Shown: in pieces, positions 1-7,025 of the stretch
Numbering within the stretch: the stretch's first letter is position 1
Layout of the letters: every line of letters starts with the position of its first letter
NCBI GenBank assembly: GCA_045636205.1
Contig: JAZTXE010000010.1
Location: 1 to 39,144, forward strand
Length of the DNA: 39,144 bases
Source: JAZRUF01 sp045636205
GTDB taxonomy: Bacteria > Bacillota > Clostridia > Oscillospirales > JAAYXM01
Reading direction: 5' to 3'
Program-made: the position numbers and the translations under genes
The notes under the pieces: model-generated
The model's input: only the letters and a program-made list of their open reading frames with translations
The model's database searches: none
What the model was told of the DNA's origin: nothing

Positions 1-22
1 CCGAGGGTCTTTGACCAAGTGT

Positions 23-232
23 TCAGCCGTTGCAGCGACGGCAGCGGCCGCAACCGCAACCGCAGTTGCAGGTGTTCTGAGTCTGCGCGTTGCAAAGCGC
101 TTCGCACGAGGTGTCCGCCGCACACTGGCAGTTGCCGCAGACCACCGTGGTCTCGATGTCGTCGACTGTGCTTTCCGCTACGCCGTTTTCGCAGGAGAAG
201 ATGTTTCTGAGTCCCTCACAAAGATTGCACAT
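23..232 (-). CDS. Cys-rich small protein, function unknown
   Basis: The predicted protein has 69 residues, 14 of them cysteine, and I do not recognise the family. The N-terminal half carries C2, C5 and C14. The C-terminal third is a dense run of cysteines (C32, C35, C37, C43, C47, C55, C57, C59, C61, C64, C67) separated by Gly, Asn and Arg, which suggests metal binding or a disulfide-rich fold. The ATG at 232 was chosen because a GGTGGG lies just upstream and the cysteines begin at residue 2. The reading frame stays open upstream to about 538, but that extension looks like random sequence. It has no signal peptide or membrane segment. Moderate confidence that it is a gene; function not inferred. 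Confidence 0.5.
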   Translation of the reverse strand: MCNLCEGLRNIFSCENGVAESTVDDIETTVVCGNCQCAADTSCEALCNAQTQNTCNCGCGCGRCRRCNG

Positions 233-469
233 AAAAATCCCACCGTCATCAGATTTGGCAAGGCAACTTGTCCTTGCCTGTTGTATCTTATGCAGGGGTC
301 GTCCCGGATGTGCAAAAACACAATTCCCGAGGTCCGTAGAACAAAAACGTTCCGCAAGGCGGTTGAGCCAAGGCGGAAATCGTTTGAAAGAGGCATTTTT
401 CGCCCATAACTGCACAAAAAATCTTGATATCCGCCGGGATAATCTGCGATTTTGTTGTTTGTTCTGAAG

Positions 470-494
470 CAAAAAAATGCACTTTTTAAAGTGC
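470..494 (-). terminator. Intrinsic terminator, minus strand
   Basis: On the minus strand a 7-bp stem (GCACTTT / AAAGTGC, arms at 488-494 and 479-485) is followed directly by a run of seven T at 471-477. It lies downstream of the ATPase gene and of a stronger hairpin at 537-572. The stem is AT-rich, so it may act as a backup terminator. Confidence 0.5.
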
Positions 495-536
495 TGTGCA
501 GTTTTGAGATAGGAATTTTGCGTTGAAAGAAAGAAC

Positions 537-572
537 AAAAATCAGGCAATACTGGCGTATTACCTGATTTTT
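537..572. terminator. Strong hairpin terminator, probably bidirectional
   Basis: Two 16-nt arms (537-552 and 557-572) pair with a single G-U or mismatch around the 4-nt loop TGGC. One end has a run of A and the other a run of T, so the structure can terminate in both directions. Its likely role is to end the minus-strand transcript from the ATPase gene and separate it from the Cys-rich gene. Confidence 0.75.
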
Positions 573-604
573 TGATGCACTTTTAGCGGAAAAGGTCATA
601 TCAA

Positions 605-643
605 AACCGACTTCTTCCTACGACCAACCACCTTTAGTCGGTT
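605..643 (-). terminator. Hairpin just after the ATPase gene
   Basis: AACCGACT at 605-612 pairs perfectly with AGTCGGTT at 636-643 around a 23-nt loop. On the minus strand the second arm runs into TTTT. It sits 10 nt past the stop codon of the ATPase gene and looks like a first, weaker terminator ahead of 537-572. The long loop could also hold a regulatory element. Confidence 0.35.
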
Positions 644-653
644 CCTTTTGCGC

Positions 654-1718
654 TTATTTACTAAGAATCTCGTCAGATACGCGCTCGGCAAGAGCGTAAA
701 CACTGTCAAAATCTATATGCGGATTATATACCGCCTCAAGCTCATCGTGTGCGGCTTTTGCTTCACTGAGTGTTAAACATGCCTCGTCGATAAGCGCGGA
801 GTACAGCTTTCCGGTAAATGAAAATTTTTGCTTTTTGGGCTTTAAAATTTCGGGACTCAGCATGGCATCTATGCGGCATCTGCGCGTATACGGATAGGGA
901 TACATTCCTTTTTTATTGGATGTAACAAAGGCCAAAGAAAGTTCGGGAATGATAAGATGTTCAATGCGCTGCGGGATAAGAGGTGAGTAGCAACAAATAA
1001 CCTTGTACTTTGAGCTAAGTGCTACCTCTTTTATTGGGTTTAGAACTAACGATGCAAGGCCGCAGGTGTCCTCAAGTATGTATACACGCTCTGATAAACT
1101 TGCAACCGTATCAAACAGGGTTACATACCCGTCAGGTGAAATTGAGGATAAAAATCTGGGTATTTCAACCGCACCGTTTCCGCTGCCTTTTATTTCACGC
1201 GAGGCTATTGCGCGAGCCTTTTTATTAAGTTTTTCAGAATCCGAGGCACTGAGCGCAATATCAAACATTTCATTTGAGAGCGTCCCCGCACACCCGCAAA
1301 GGCGGTATGCGCGAGTGTAAAAACCTTTGTACTTTTTATAAAGTGATATAATTTCATCCTTCTTTGTTGTAATTGCAGATGAGTCTGCATATACGGATAA
1401 ATCAAGATAGCTCTCAACCGCTATCGGGTATTTCGGCTCCACAACATGGGGCGAGGTTCCGTCAACCAATGCAACACCCAATGCCGGAAAAACAACACCG
1501 TCAAGCGAAGACGGGTCTGAAGAACATTTAATCTCTTCTACATCGTAGCCTGCAGATACTATCCTTTTCTCAACCCGCCGCATAAAAGAAGATTTCCCAC
1601 AACCCGGGCTTCCTTTTATAATAAGCACCTTGCGAGCTAAGCTCTCATCTATAAGAGTATCATATAGTGAAAAGAAGCCTTGTTTTGAGTTGGCTCCGAG
1701 GAAAAAACTTGTTTGCAT
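654..1718 (-). CDS. PRK06851-type P-loop ATPase
   Basis: The 354-residue protein resembles the PRK06851 family of clostridial and bacillar ATPases, whose role is unknown. A Walker A motif GSPGCGKSS is at residues 36-44, and the family's DGTSPHVVEPKYP segment is at 86-98. Family members are usually two fused P-loop halves. Here the second half (about residues 200-354) begins ERVYILEDTCGLASL, where the usual glycine-rich Lys-Ser loop is missing, so this half looks inactive. A good ribosome binding site (CGGAGGTAA) precedes the ATG at 1718. The gene lies 91 bp downstream of the AraC-type regulator on the same strand and may be cotranscribed with it. Family confidence is good; substrate unknown. 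Confidence 0.75.
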   Translation of the reverse strand: MQTSFFLGANSKQGFFSLYDTLIDESLARKVLIIKGSPGCGKSSFMRRVEKRIVSAGYDVEEIKCSSDPSSLDGVVFPALGVALVDGTSPHVVEPKYPIAVESYLDLSVYADSSAITTKKDEIISLYKKYKGFYTRAYRLCGCAGTLSNEMFDIALSASDSEKLNKKARAIASREIKGSGNGAVEIPRFLSSISPDGYVTLFDTVASLSERVYILEDTCGLASLVLNPIKEVALSSKYKVICCYSPLIPQRIEHLIIPELSLAFVTSNKKGMYPYPYTRRCRIDAMLSPEILKPKKQKFSFTGKLYSALIDEACLTLSEAKAAHDELEAVYNPHIDFDSVYALAERVSDEILSK

Positions 1719-1809
1719 CCAAATTACCTCCGATTTTCTTTATCTGTTAACAGATTATGCAAAAGGAGGCTTTTTCGTCCGCAATTGCCGGGATTTTAAC
1801 CAAGCAGTG

Positions 1810-2628
1810 CTACTGTTCTCGGCGGAACTGCCCGGGGGTCAAGCCTTTGAGTTTTTTAAATACACGCGTGAAATAATTTGCATCATCAAACCCTGTGTGT
1901 TCACCAATCTCTGTTATACTCTCATCCGTATTTTTTAAAAGAACCGCTGCCTTTTCAATGCGCAGCTCATTAATATAGCTGACCGCGGATTGACCAACCG
2001 CGCTTTTAAAAAAACGGCAGAAATGGCTTTCTGTCAGATAGCACATCCTTGCAAGCTCCTCAACGGATATTTTTTCCTGATAATGCTCGGATATATATGT
2101 AAGTACAGTGTTTAATCGCTCAAGTTTTTGCAGATGTGAGCGGTATTCTTTGTCGGATATTCGCACCGTGTTATAATTTCGTATCAGGTGAGATATAAGG
2201 CGATAGGTAAGCCCTTTAAGATTAATGTCACTCCCAAGCTGCGTATTCATATGCTCCCGATGCATTTCCTCAATGCATTCTTTAACAAACGCATCACCTT
2301 TTATAAACTCCTGAAGAAAAATATTTTCAAAGTCCACGTCCTCAAAAAATGGCGGGTATATGATTACATAGTAATATTCGACTTCCGACAAAGCCGTGAA
2401 ATAATGCAGATGATTTCTGTTTACAACAACCAAATCACCTGCGGATGCAATAAATGTGTTTTCATTACATCCGACCTTGCACGTACCACGCGTAAAGAAT
2501 AAAAGCTCCGTGTGCTCGTGCCAATGCGGTCTTAAAGGAACGTTTTTATCAGTAGAATTTGCTTCAATTTTTACCGGGAAGGAGTTTTTTAAAACAGGGA
2601 TTTTCTCATACAGTGATATGTCATTCAT
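1810..2628 (-). CDS. AraC-family regulator with cupin sensor domain
   Basis: The 272-residue protein has an N-terminal cupin-like domain (HWHEHTELLFF with the histidines expected of a sugar-binding jelly roll) and a C-terminal double helix-turn-helix ending in GFDDANYFTRVFKKLKGLTP, the AraC signature. The ATG at 2628 is preferred over the GTG at 2637 because AAGGTG at 2634-2639 sits at correct spacing and overlaps that GTG. The gene is transcribed away from the isomerase-oxidoreductase-LUD cluster across a 146-bp shared upstream region, so it most likely controls that cluster in response to a sugar or sugar derivative. The ligand cannot be read from the sequence. Confidence 0.85.
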   Translation of the reverse strand: MNDISLYEKIPVLKNSFPVKIEANSTDKNVPLRPHWHEHTELLFFTRGTCKVGCNENTFIASAGDLVVVNRNHLHYFTALSEVEYYYVIIYPPFFEDVDFENIFLQEFIKGDAFVKECIEEMHREHMNTQLGSDINLKGLTYRLISHLIRNYNTVRISDKEYRSHLQKLERLNTVLTYISEHYQEKISVEELARMCYLTESHFCRFFKSAVGQSAVSYINELRIEKAAVLLKNTDESITEIGEHTGFDDANYFTRVFKKLKGLTPGQFRREQ

Positions 2629-2711
2629 ACAAAACACCTTGAAATCAAAATTGTGCTAATAATAAGCAAAAAAATCAATGGCGCACAAGAAAAATATGTA
2701 ATATAATATCC

Positions 2712-2739
2712 TTGTACTTTAGCAAAATAAGTATACAAT
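2712..2739 (+). promoter_or_regulatory. Putative promoter of isomerase operon
   Basis: TTGTAC at 2712-2717 and TACAAT at 2734-2739 are separated by 16 bp, a reasonable sigma-A match 35 bp before the isomerase start. It lies in the divergent region between the AraC-type gene and the operon, where the regulator would be expected to bind. An AAAGGAGAAT ribosome binding site follows. Confidence 0.5.
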
Positions 2740-2774
2740 ATCTTAATTAAAAAAGCAATAAAGGAGAATATGTT

Positions 2775-3587
2775 ATGTATTTAGGTGTAATGACTCATCT
2801 GGATGAGAAAATTGAAGAAACCATTGCAAATGTAAAAAATATGGGGTTTGGCTCATGCCAGCTGTGCTGCTGGGATTATACTCTGTATACCGACGAAATG
2901 GCAGAAAGAGTAAGAAATGCGTGCGATAAGTACGGTGTTAAAATATCCACATTCTGGTGCGGCTGGAGCGGCACCGGTGTCTGGAATTTCTATGACGGTC
3001 CGCATACCCTCGGTATCGTGCCGGAAGCGCATCGCTTCCAGAGAACCAGAGAACTTCTCGCAGGTTCGGATTTCGCAAAAAAGATAGGTGTAGAGAATAT
3101 GGCAACCCACGCGGGCTTTATTCCAGAAGTCCCGTCAAGCACAGAGTATTGGGGTGTAATATGCGCACTGCGTGAGGTCGCAGAGCGTTGCAAGGAAAAT
3201 GGCCAGTATTTTATGTTCGAAACCGGTCAGGAAACTCCGGTAACTCTACGTCGAGCCATTGAAGATATTGGAACTGGAAATCTTGGAATAAACTTAGACC
3301 CGGCTAATCTCATTCTCTACGGAAAGGCAAATCCGGTAGATGCGTTGGATGTTTTCGGCGAGTTTGTGCGTGATGTGCATGCAAAAGACGGTTGTTACCC
3401 GACTGATGGAAAGAATTTGGGAGAGGAAAAACCGCTCGGTGAGGGCAAGGTAAACTTCCCTGCGCTTATCAAGAAACTCAAAGAAGTGGGGTATGACGGT
3501 CCGCTTACAATCGAGCGCGAGATTTCAGGACCAAAGCAGATTGAGGATATTAAAGCCGCGAAAGCAATGTTGGAGGCACTTATATGA
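2775..3587 (+). CDS. Sugar phosphate isomerase/epimerase (xylose isomerase-like TIM barrel)
   Basis: The 270-residue protein has the length and layout of the AP-endonuclease-2/xylose-isomerase-like TIM barrel family, cytoplasmic metal-dependent enzymes that isomerise or epimerise sugars, inosose or keto acids. Likely metal ligands are E149 (MFETGQETP), D175 (GINLDPAN), H202 (VRDVHAKDG) and E247 (GPLTIEREI). AAAGGAG precedes the ATG. It is the first gene of a set divergent from the AraC regulator, and its stop overlaps the next start by 4 bp (ATGA), which implies translational coupling with the oxidoreductase. The exact substrate is unknown; pairing with a Gfo/Idh/MocA enzyme suggests catabolism of an inositol-like or modified sugar. 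Confidence 0.85.
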   Translation: MYLGVMTHLDEKIEETIANVKNMGFGSCQLCCWDYTLYTDEMAERVRNACDKYGVKISTFWCGWSGTGVWNFYDGPHTLGIVPEAHRFQRTRELLAGSDFAKKIGVENMATHAGFIPEVPSSTEYWGVICALREVAERCKENGQYFMFETGQETPVTLRRAIEDIGTGNLGINLDPANLILYGKANPVDALDVFGEFVRDVHAKDGCYPTDGKNLGEEKPLGEGKVNFPALIKKLKEVGYDGPLTIEREISGPKQIEDIKAAKAMLEALI

Positions 3588-4549
3588 TAAGAGTGGCCAT
3601 AGTGGGTCTGGGCATGATGGGTAAAACTCATTATGACTGCTATAGGGACATTGCTGATGTTGAGCTTGTTGCGATAGCAGACCCCGCAGAAGCCGCAGTG
3701 CGTGAACGCATAGGAGATAATGATATACCGATTTATCAGAGTATGGACGAGCTGCTCCAAAAACACGAGGTAGATATGGTAGACATTTGCTCTCCCACAG
3801 GTACGCACGCCTCGCTTAGTATAAAAGCTCTCGAAAAGGGACTGCACGTTCTGTGTGAAAAGCCGATGAGCCTTACAAGCGATGAAGCTTCAAAGCTCAC
3901 CGTTGCAGCGAAGAAGAGTGATAAGAAGTTCATGGTTGCGCACGTTGTCCGCTTTATGGCACCGTATATGTACTTGAAAAAAGTTTACGAGAGTGGCGAG
4001 CTTGGTGCGCTGACATGTATAGAAATGCGTCGCGTGTCCGGCATGCCGCAAGACCGATATAAAGATTGGATTAAGGATACTGCGCAAAGCGGTGGATTGC
4101 CACTTGACATGAGCATACATGATGTGGACTTTTGTCGCTTTGCATTTGGCGAGCCAAAGGACATAAAAGCAGTGCACCACAGTATGAAGGACGGCAACGA
4201 CTACATATACTCGACTCTCATCTATGATAATTTTGCTGCAAATATTGTCGGCGGATGGTATAAGTATGACCTTCCGTTTACCGCGGAGTTTGTTGCAGTG
4301 TTTGAAGAGGGTGTACTTGAGTTTCGCAAATGGACTCTTTGCAAAAACGGTGACGAGGTCGATTTAAAAAACTTCTCAATTCCGTCAAACACCAGTATGA
4401 AACTTGTCGGCGCGGATTACAGGGAGGAAATCGAATACTTCCTCTCCTGCATCAAAACCGGAAAAAATCCTGAAATTGTATCGCCCGAAAGCTCGGAAGA
4501 GAGTGTACGTCTTATAGAAAAAATCAAAGATGCAGCTTTTGTAATTTAA
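3584..4549 (+). CDS. Gfo/Idh/MocA family NAD(P)-dependent oxidoreductase
   Basis: The 321-residue protein begins with a Rossmann dinucleotide-binding loop (VGLGMMGKTH, residues 7-16) and has the family's EKP motif at 92-94, whose lysine is normally catalytic. The later SGGLPLDMSIHDVDFCRF segment supplies the Asp and His of the active site. These enzymes oxidise or reduce hydroxyls on sugars, inositols or amino sugars. The gene overlaps the isomerase by 4 bp and is followed by the LUD gene after 31 bp, so the three form an operon. Substrate unknown. Confidence 0.88.
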   Translation: MIRVAIVGLGMMGKTHYDCYRDIADVELVAIADPAEAAVRERIGDNDIPIYQSMDELLQKHEVDMVDICSPTGTHASLSIKALEKGLHVLCEKPMSLTSDEASKLTVAAKKSDKKFMVAHVVRFMAPYMYLKKVYESGELGALTCIEMRRVSGMPQDRYKDWIKDTAQSGGLPLDMSIHDVDFCRFAFGEPKDIKAVHHSMKDGNDYIYSTLIYDNFAANIVGGWYKYDLPFTAEFVAVFEEGVLEFRKWTLCKNGDEVDLKNFSIPSNTSMKLVGADYREEIEYFLSCIKTGKNPEIVSPESSEESVRLIEKIKDAAFVI

Positions 4550-4580
4550 TGAATTAAAAAAGAGAAAGAGTGACCAATAT

Positions 4581-5246
4581 ATGAATGAAAGCCTGAAAAA
4601 ATGTATGCTCAAGCGAGTTGAGCGCACATGCGAGAATTTAAATAAAAACGGGATTGACAGCTTTTATGTCGAGAAAAAAGAGCAGGTAATTGAGCTTCTT
4701 AAAGAGCTTATTGCACCTGGGGCGACGGTGTCCATTGGCGGCTCTGTGACTCTCGACGAATGTAAAGTTCCGGAATTTTTAAAAAACGGAGATTTCAATT
4801 ATCTTGACAGATACGCCCCAGGTCTTAACCGCGAGCAGATAGAGGAGATTTTTCACAAAGCATTTTTTGCAGATGTGTATCTTTCAAGCTCCAATGCGGT
4901 CACGGAAAAAGGCGAGCTTTATAACGTTGACGGAAATTCAAACCGCGTTGCCGCAATTTTATATGGTCCCAAGCAGGTTATCTTAGTCTGCGGAGTCAAT
5001 AAAATCGTGCCGGATATCCAAGCGGCAGTGCAGCGCGTTAAAAGCGTGGCAGCACCGTCAAATGCCATGCGCTTAAATTGCGATACGCACTGCGCAAAGT
5101 CCGGTAAATGCGCAGGTATAAACGGAGATATGCCGAGCGGCTGCGGTGGTGACGGCAGAATTTGCTGCAATTATACCGTAAGCGCAAAACAGCGCAAATC
5201 CGGCAGAATCAAAGTGATTTTTGTCGGCGAAGAACTCGGGTATTAA
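4581..5246 (+). CDS. LUD-domain protein (lactate utilisation LutC/DUF162-like)
   Basis: The 221-residue protein matches the LUD domain: an N-terminal helical part (RVERTCENLNKNGIDSFYVE), the SIGGSVTLDE turn, then YLSSSNAVTEKGELYNVDG and a VCGVNKIVPDIQAA segment. The C-terminal region has several cysteines (NCDTHCAKSGKCAG, then GCGGDGRICCN), as in stand-alone clostridial LUD proteins. In LutABC the domain takes part in lactate oxidation, but no LutA or LutB is present here, so it more likely serves the neighbouring sugar or acid pathway. A hairpin terminator follows at 5271. Confidence 0.8.
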   Translation: MNESLKKCMLKRVERTCENLNKNGIDSFYVEKKEQVIELLKELIAPGATVSIGGSVTLDECKVPEFLKNGDFNYLDRYAPGLNREQIEEIFHKAFFADVYLSSSNAVTEKGELYNVDGNSNRVAAILYGPKQVILVCGVNKIVPDIQAAVQRVKSVAAPSNAMRLNCDTHCAKSGKCAGINGDMPSGCGGDGRICCNYTVSAKQRKSGRIKVIFVGEELGY

Positions 5247-5270
5247 TACTGAAAAATAAGAAATATCAAC

Positions 5271-5310
5271 AGAAGCACAGCACTTTGCGCCACTGTGCTT
5301 CTGTTTGTAA
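5271..5310 (+). terminator. Intrinsic terminator after LUD gene
   Basis: A perfect 10-bp stem (AGAAGCACAG at 5271-5280 with CTGTGCTTCT at 5293-5302) is followed by the T-rich GTTTGTAAT. It ends the isomerase-oxidoreductase-LUD transcript. Its T-rich tail doubles as the -35 region of the next promoter. Confidence 0.75.
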
Positions 5311-5333
5311 TTTAAGGATATATGTGGTATAAT
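5305..5333 (+). promoter_or_regulatory. Extended -10 promoter of second isomerase gene
   Basis: TTGTAA at 5305-5310 and a perfect TATAAT at 5328-5333 are separated by 17 bp, and TGG directly before the -10 gives an extended TGn element. Transcription would start near 5340. This places the upstream in-frame ATG at 5322 before the start of the mRNA and decides the gene start in favour of 5388. Confidence 0.7.
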
Positions 5334-5387
5334 AATTTATCGGATAATGTTATGTTTTTTTCGCAAAGGGAAGGTAGTATTTTTAAA

Positions 5388-6179
5388 ATGGACATAGGGA
5401 TTAACTTATACTCGCAGTGGCCGTATAAAGATATAATATCCGCTTTTTTGGAAAACGGAATTGATAGGACATTTATCTGCATTGAGCATCCGCAGTTTGA
5501 GGATGCCATGGTGGCGCTTAAAGCCGCTGATATTACGGTGGATAATTTTCATGCACCATATAAAGGGATAAATAGCATTTGGTCAGAGGGCGAAGAGGGA
5601 GAGAAGGTGCTCAGCTGTCTTTTGAAGAGTGTGGATACCTGCTGTAAGCACGGAGTAAAATTGATGGTGGCGCATGTGTCGGGAGGAAGGCCAATGCCGC
5701 CGATAAGCAAAATCGGTCTGGCAAGATATGACCGCTTTATGGAATACGCGACAGAAAAAGGCATAACAATAGCCATTGAAAGCCACCGTTTTATTGAAAA
5801 CGTTAAGTTTATGATTGAGCGCTATCACGAGGCGGCATTTTGCCTGGATACCGGGCATGAGGATGCGTTCACGCCCGGAGTAAGACATATGCTGATGTGG
5901 GGAGACCGTCTGGTAGCAACGCATATAAGCGATAACGAATATGTTTGCGATGAAGATATGCACATGCTGCCGTTTGACGGGCATATAGATTTTGAAATGA
6001 CTGCACGGGAGCTTGCCCAATACGGATATGACGGAACGCTTATGCTGGAGATTAAGCCGGGAAATCATGAAAAATATACCGGTATAACAATAAATGATTA
6101 TTACAGAAAAGCGGCAGAGCGCGCAAGAAGACTTGCGGATATGGTTGAGGGATATAAAATAAGTAAAAATAGCTATTAA
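5388..6179 (+). CDS. Second sugar phosphate isomerase/epimerase (TIM barrel)
   Basis: The protein has 263 residues from the ATG at 5388 (MDIGINLYSQWPYKD). It is a xylose-isomerase-like TIM barrel with likely metal-binding segments ITIAIESHRF, FCLDTGHED, VATHISDNE and LMLEIKPGN. The start was chosen because the promoter -10 at 5328-5333 lies inside the longer frame and GGGAAGG at 5368-5374 precedes it, though the spacing is long at 13 nt; an ATG at 5352 is a weaker alternative. It is only distantly similar to the first isomerase, so it probably acts on another substrate or step. It is separated from the upstream operon by a terminator and has its own promoter. Confidence 0.82.
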   Translation: MDIGINLYSQWPYKDIISAFLENGIDRTFICIEHPQFEDAMVALKAADITVDNFHAPYKGINSIWSEGEEGEKVLSCLLKSVDTCCKHGVKLMVAHVSGGRPMPPISKIGLARYDRFMEYATEKGITIAIESHRFIENVKFMIERYHEAAFCLDTGHEDAFTPGVRHMLMWGDRLVATHISDNEYVCDEDMHMLPFDGHIDFEMTARELAQYGYDGTLMLEIKPGNHEKYTGITINDYYRKAAERARRLADMVEGYKISKNSY

Positions 6180-6304
6180 TGAATCTGCGATTAACTTAAA
6201 ACAATCCGGATATTAGATACATAATCCATTCAAGCTGAGTACGGTTTTGATTGCTGCAATACGCGCTCTCAAAGCATTTCGGCTGATGCAATCTGGGAGG
6301 AAAA

Positions 6305-6946
6305 ATGATGACCAGACTGATTTTAATAAGACATGGCGAAAGCGAAGCTAACCACATGGGCGTGTTTGCAGGTCACATAGACCCCGATTTACAGAGTAGA
6401 GGTGTAAAGCAAGCGGAGCTTACAGCGGAATATATAGCCGGAAATTACAGCGTTGATAAAGTTTATTCAAGCGATTTAAAACGTGCTTATAGAACTGCGA
6501 AGAGTCTCGCGGACAAGCTGGGACTGGAGATTATCCCTGATGTGAGACTGCGTGAGATAGACGGCGGCAAGTGGGAAAATGTTAAGTTTGAAGATATAGT
6601 GAAACTTTACCCGGAAGAGTTTGGAATGTGGATAAACGATATAGGAAATGCAGCTTGTCCGGATGGAGAGAGTGTCGCTGATCTTGGTGAGCGAATAATG
6701 GGAGTCCTTGAGGAGATTGCTGTGAATAACGTTGGAAAAACCGTTGCAATTGCTACGCATGCTACACCTATAAGAGTAGCGCAGGGCATTATTCAAACCG
6801 GTGGACTGGGTGAAATGAAAGATATACCGTATGTGTCAAACGCGTCTGTGACGGTTTTTGAATATGACGGAAGATGGAGAGTAGTAAAAGCCGGTGAGGA
6901 TGCACATTTGGCAGAGCTTCGGACATCGCTTCCGCACAATATTTAA
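6305..6946 (+). CDS. Histidine phosphatase superfamily protein (phosphoglycerate mutase-like)
   Basis: The 213-residue protein starts LILIRHGESEANH, the RHG signature whose histidine becomes phosphorylated. A second catalytic His is expected in VAIATHATPIRV, and the Arg/Glu residues fall in YSSDLKRAYRTA and LREIDGGKWE. The family includes cofactor-dependent phosphoglycerate mutases and many broad phosphatases (alpha-ribazole or sugar phosphatases); this size fits a broad phosphatase. Two consecutive ATGs (6305 and 6308) follow GGGAGG, and the second has the better spacing. It stands alone between the isomerase and recJ. Confidence 0.85.
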   Translation: MMTRLILIRHGESEANHMGVFAGHIDPDLQSRGVKQAELTAEYIAGNYSVDKVYSSDLKRAYRTAKSLADKLGLEIIPDVRLREIDGGKWENVKFEDIVKLYPEEFGMWINDIGNAACPDGESVADLGERIMGVLEEIAVNNVGKTVAIATHATPIRVAQGIIQTGGLGEMKDIPYVSNASVTVFEYDGRWRVVKAGEDAHLAELRTSLPHNI

Positions 6947-7025
6947 GTATAGCTTGGAGACTGTCAAAAAGAGGCGCGGAGAAGAAAGTGTATTAAAAAT
7001 TTGAAAGTATTGAGGATTTAGAAAG

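Noticed and set aside
11..409. Plus-strand open frame rich in Ala/Arg over the Cys-rich gene
   Set aside because: It is the mirror of the GC-rich Cys codons on the minus strand, has no ribosome binding site and changes character midway.
178..549. Alternative minus-strand frames upstream of the Cys-rich gene
   Set aside because: They run through the hairpins at 470-494 and 537-572, have no good start sites and show no protein-like pattern.
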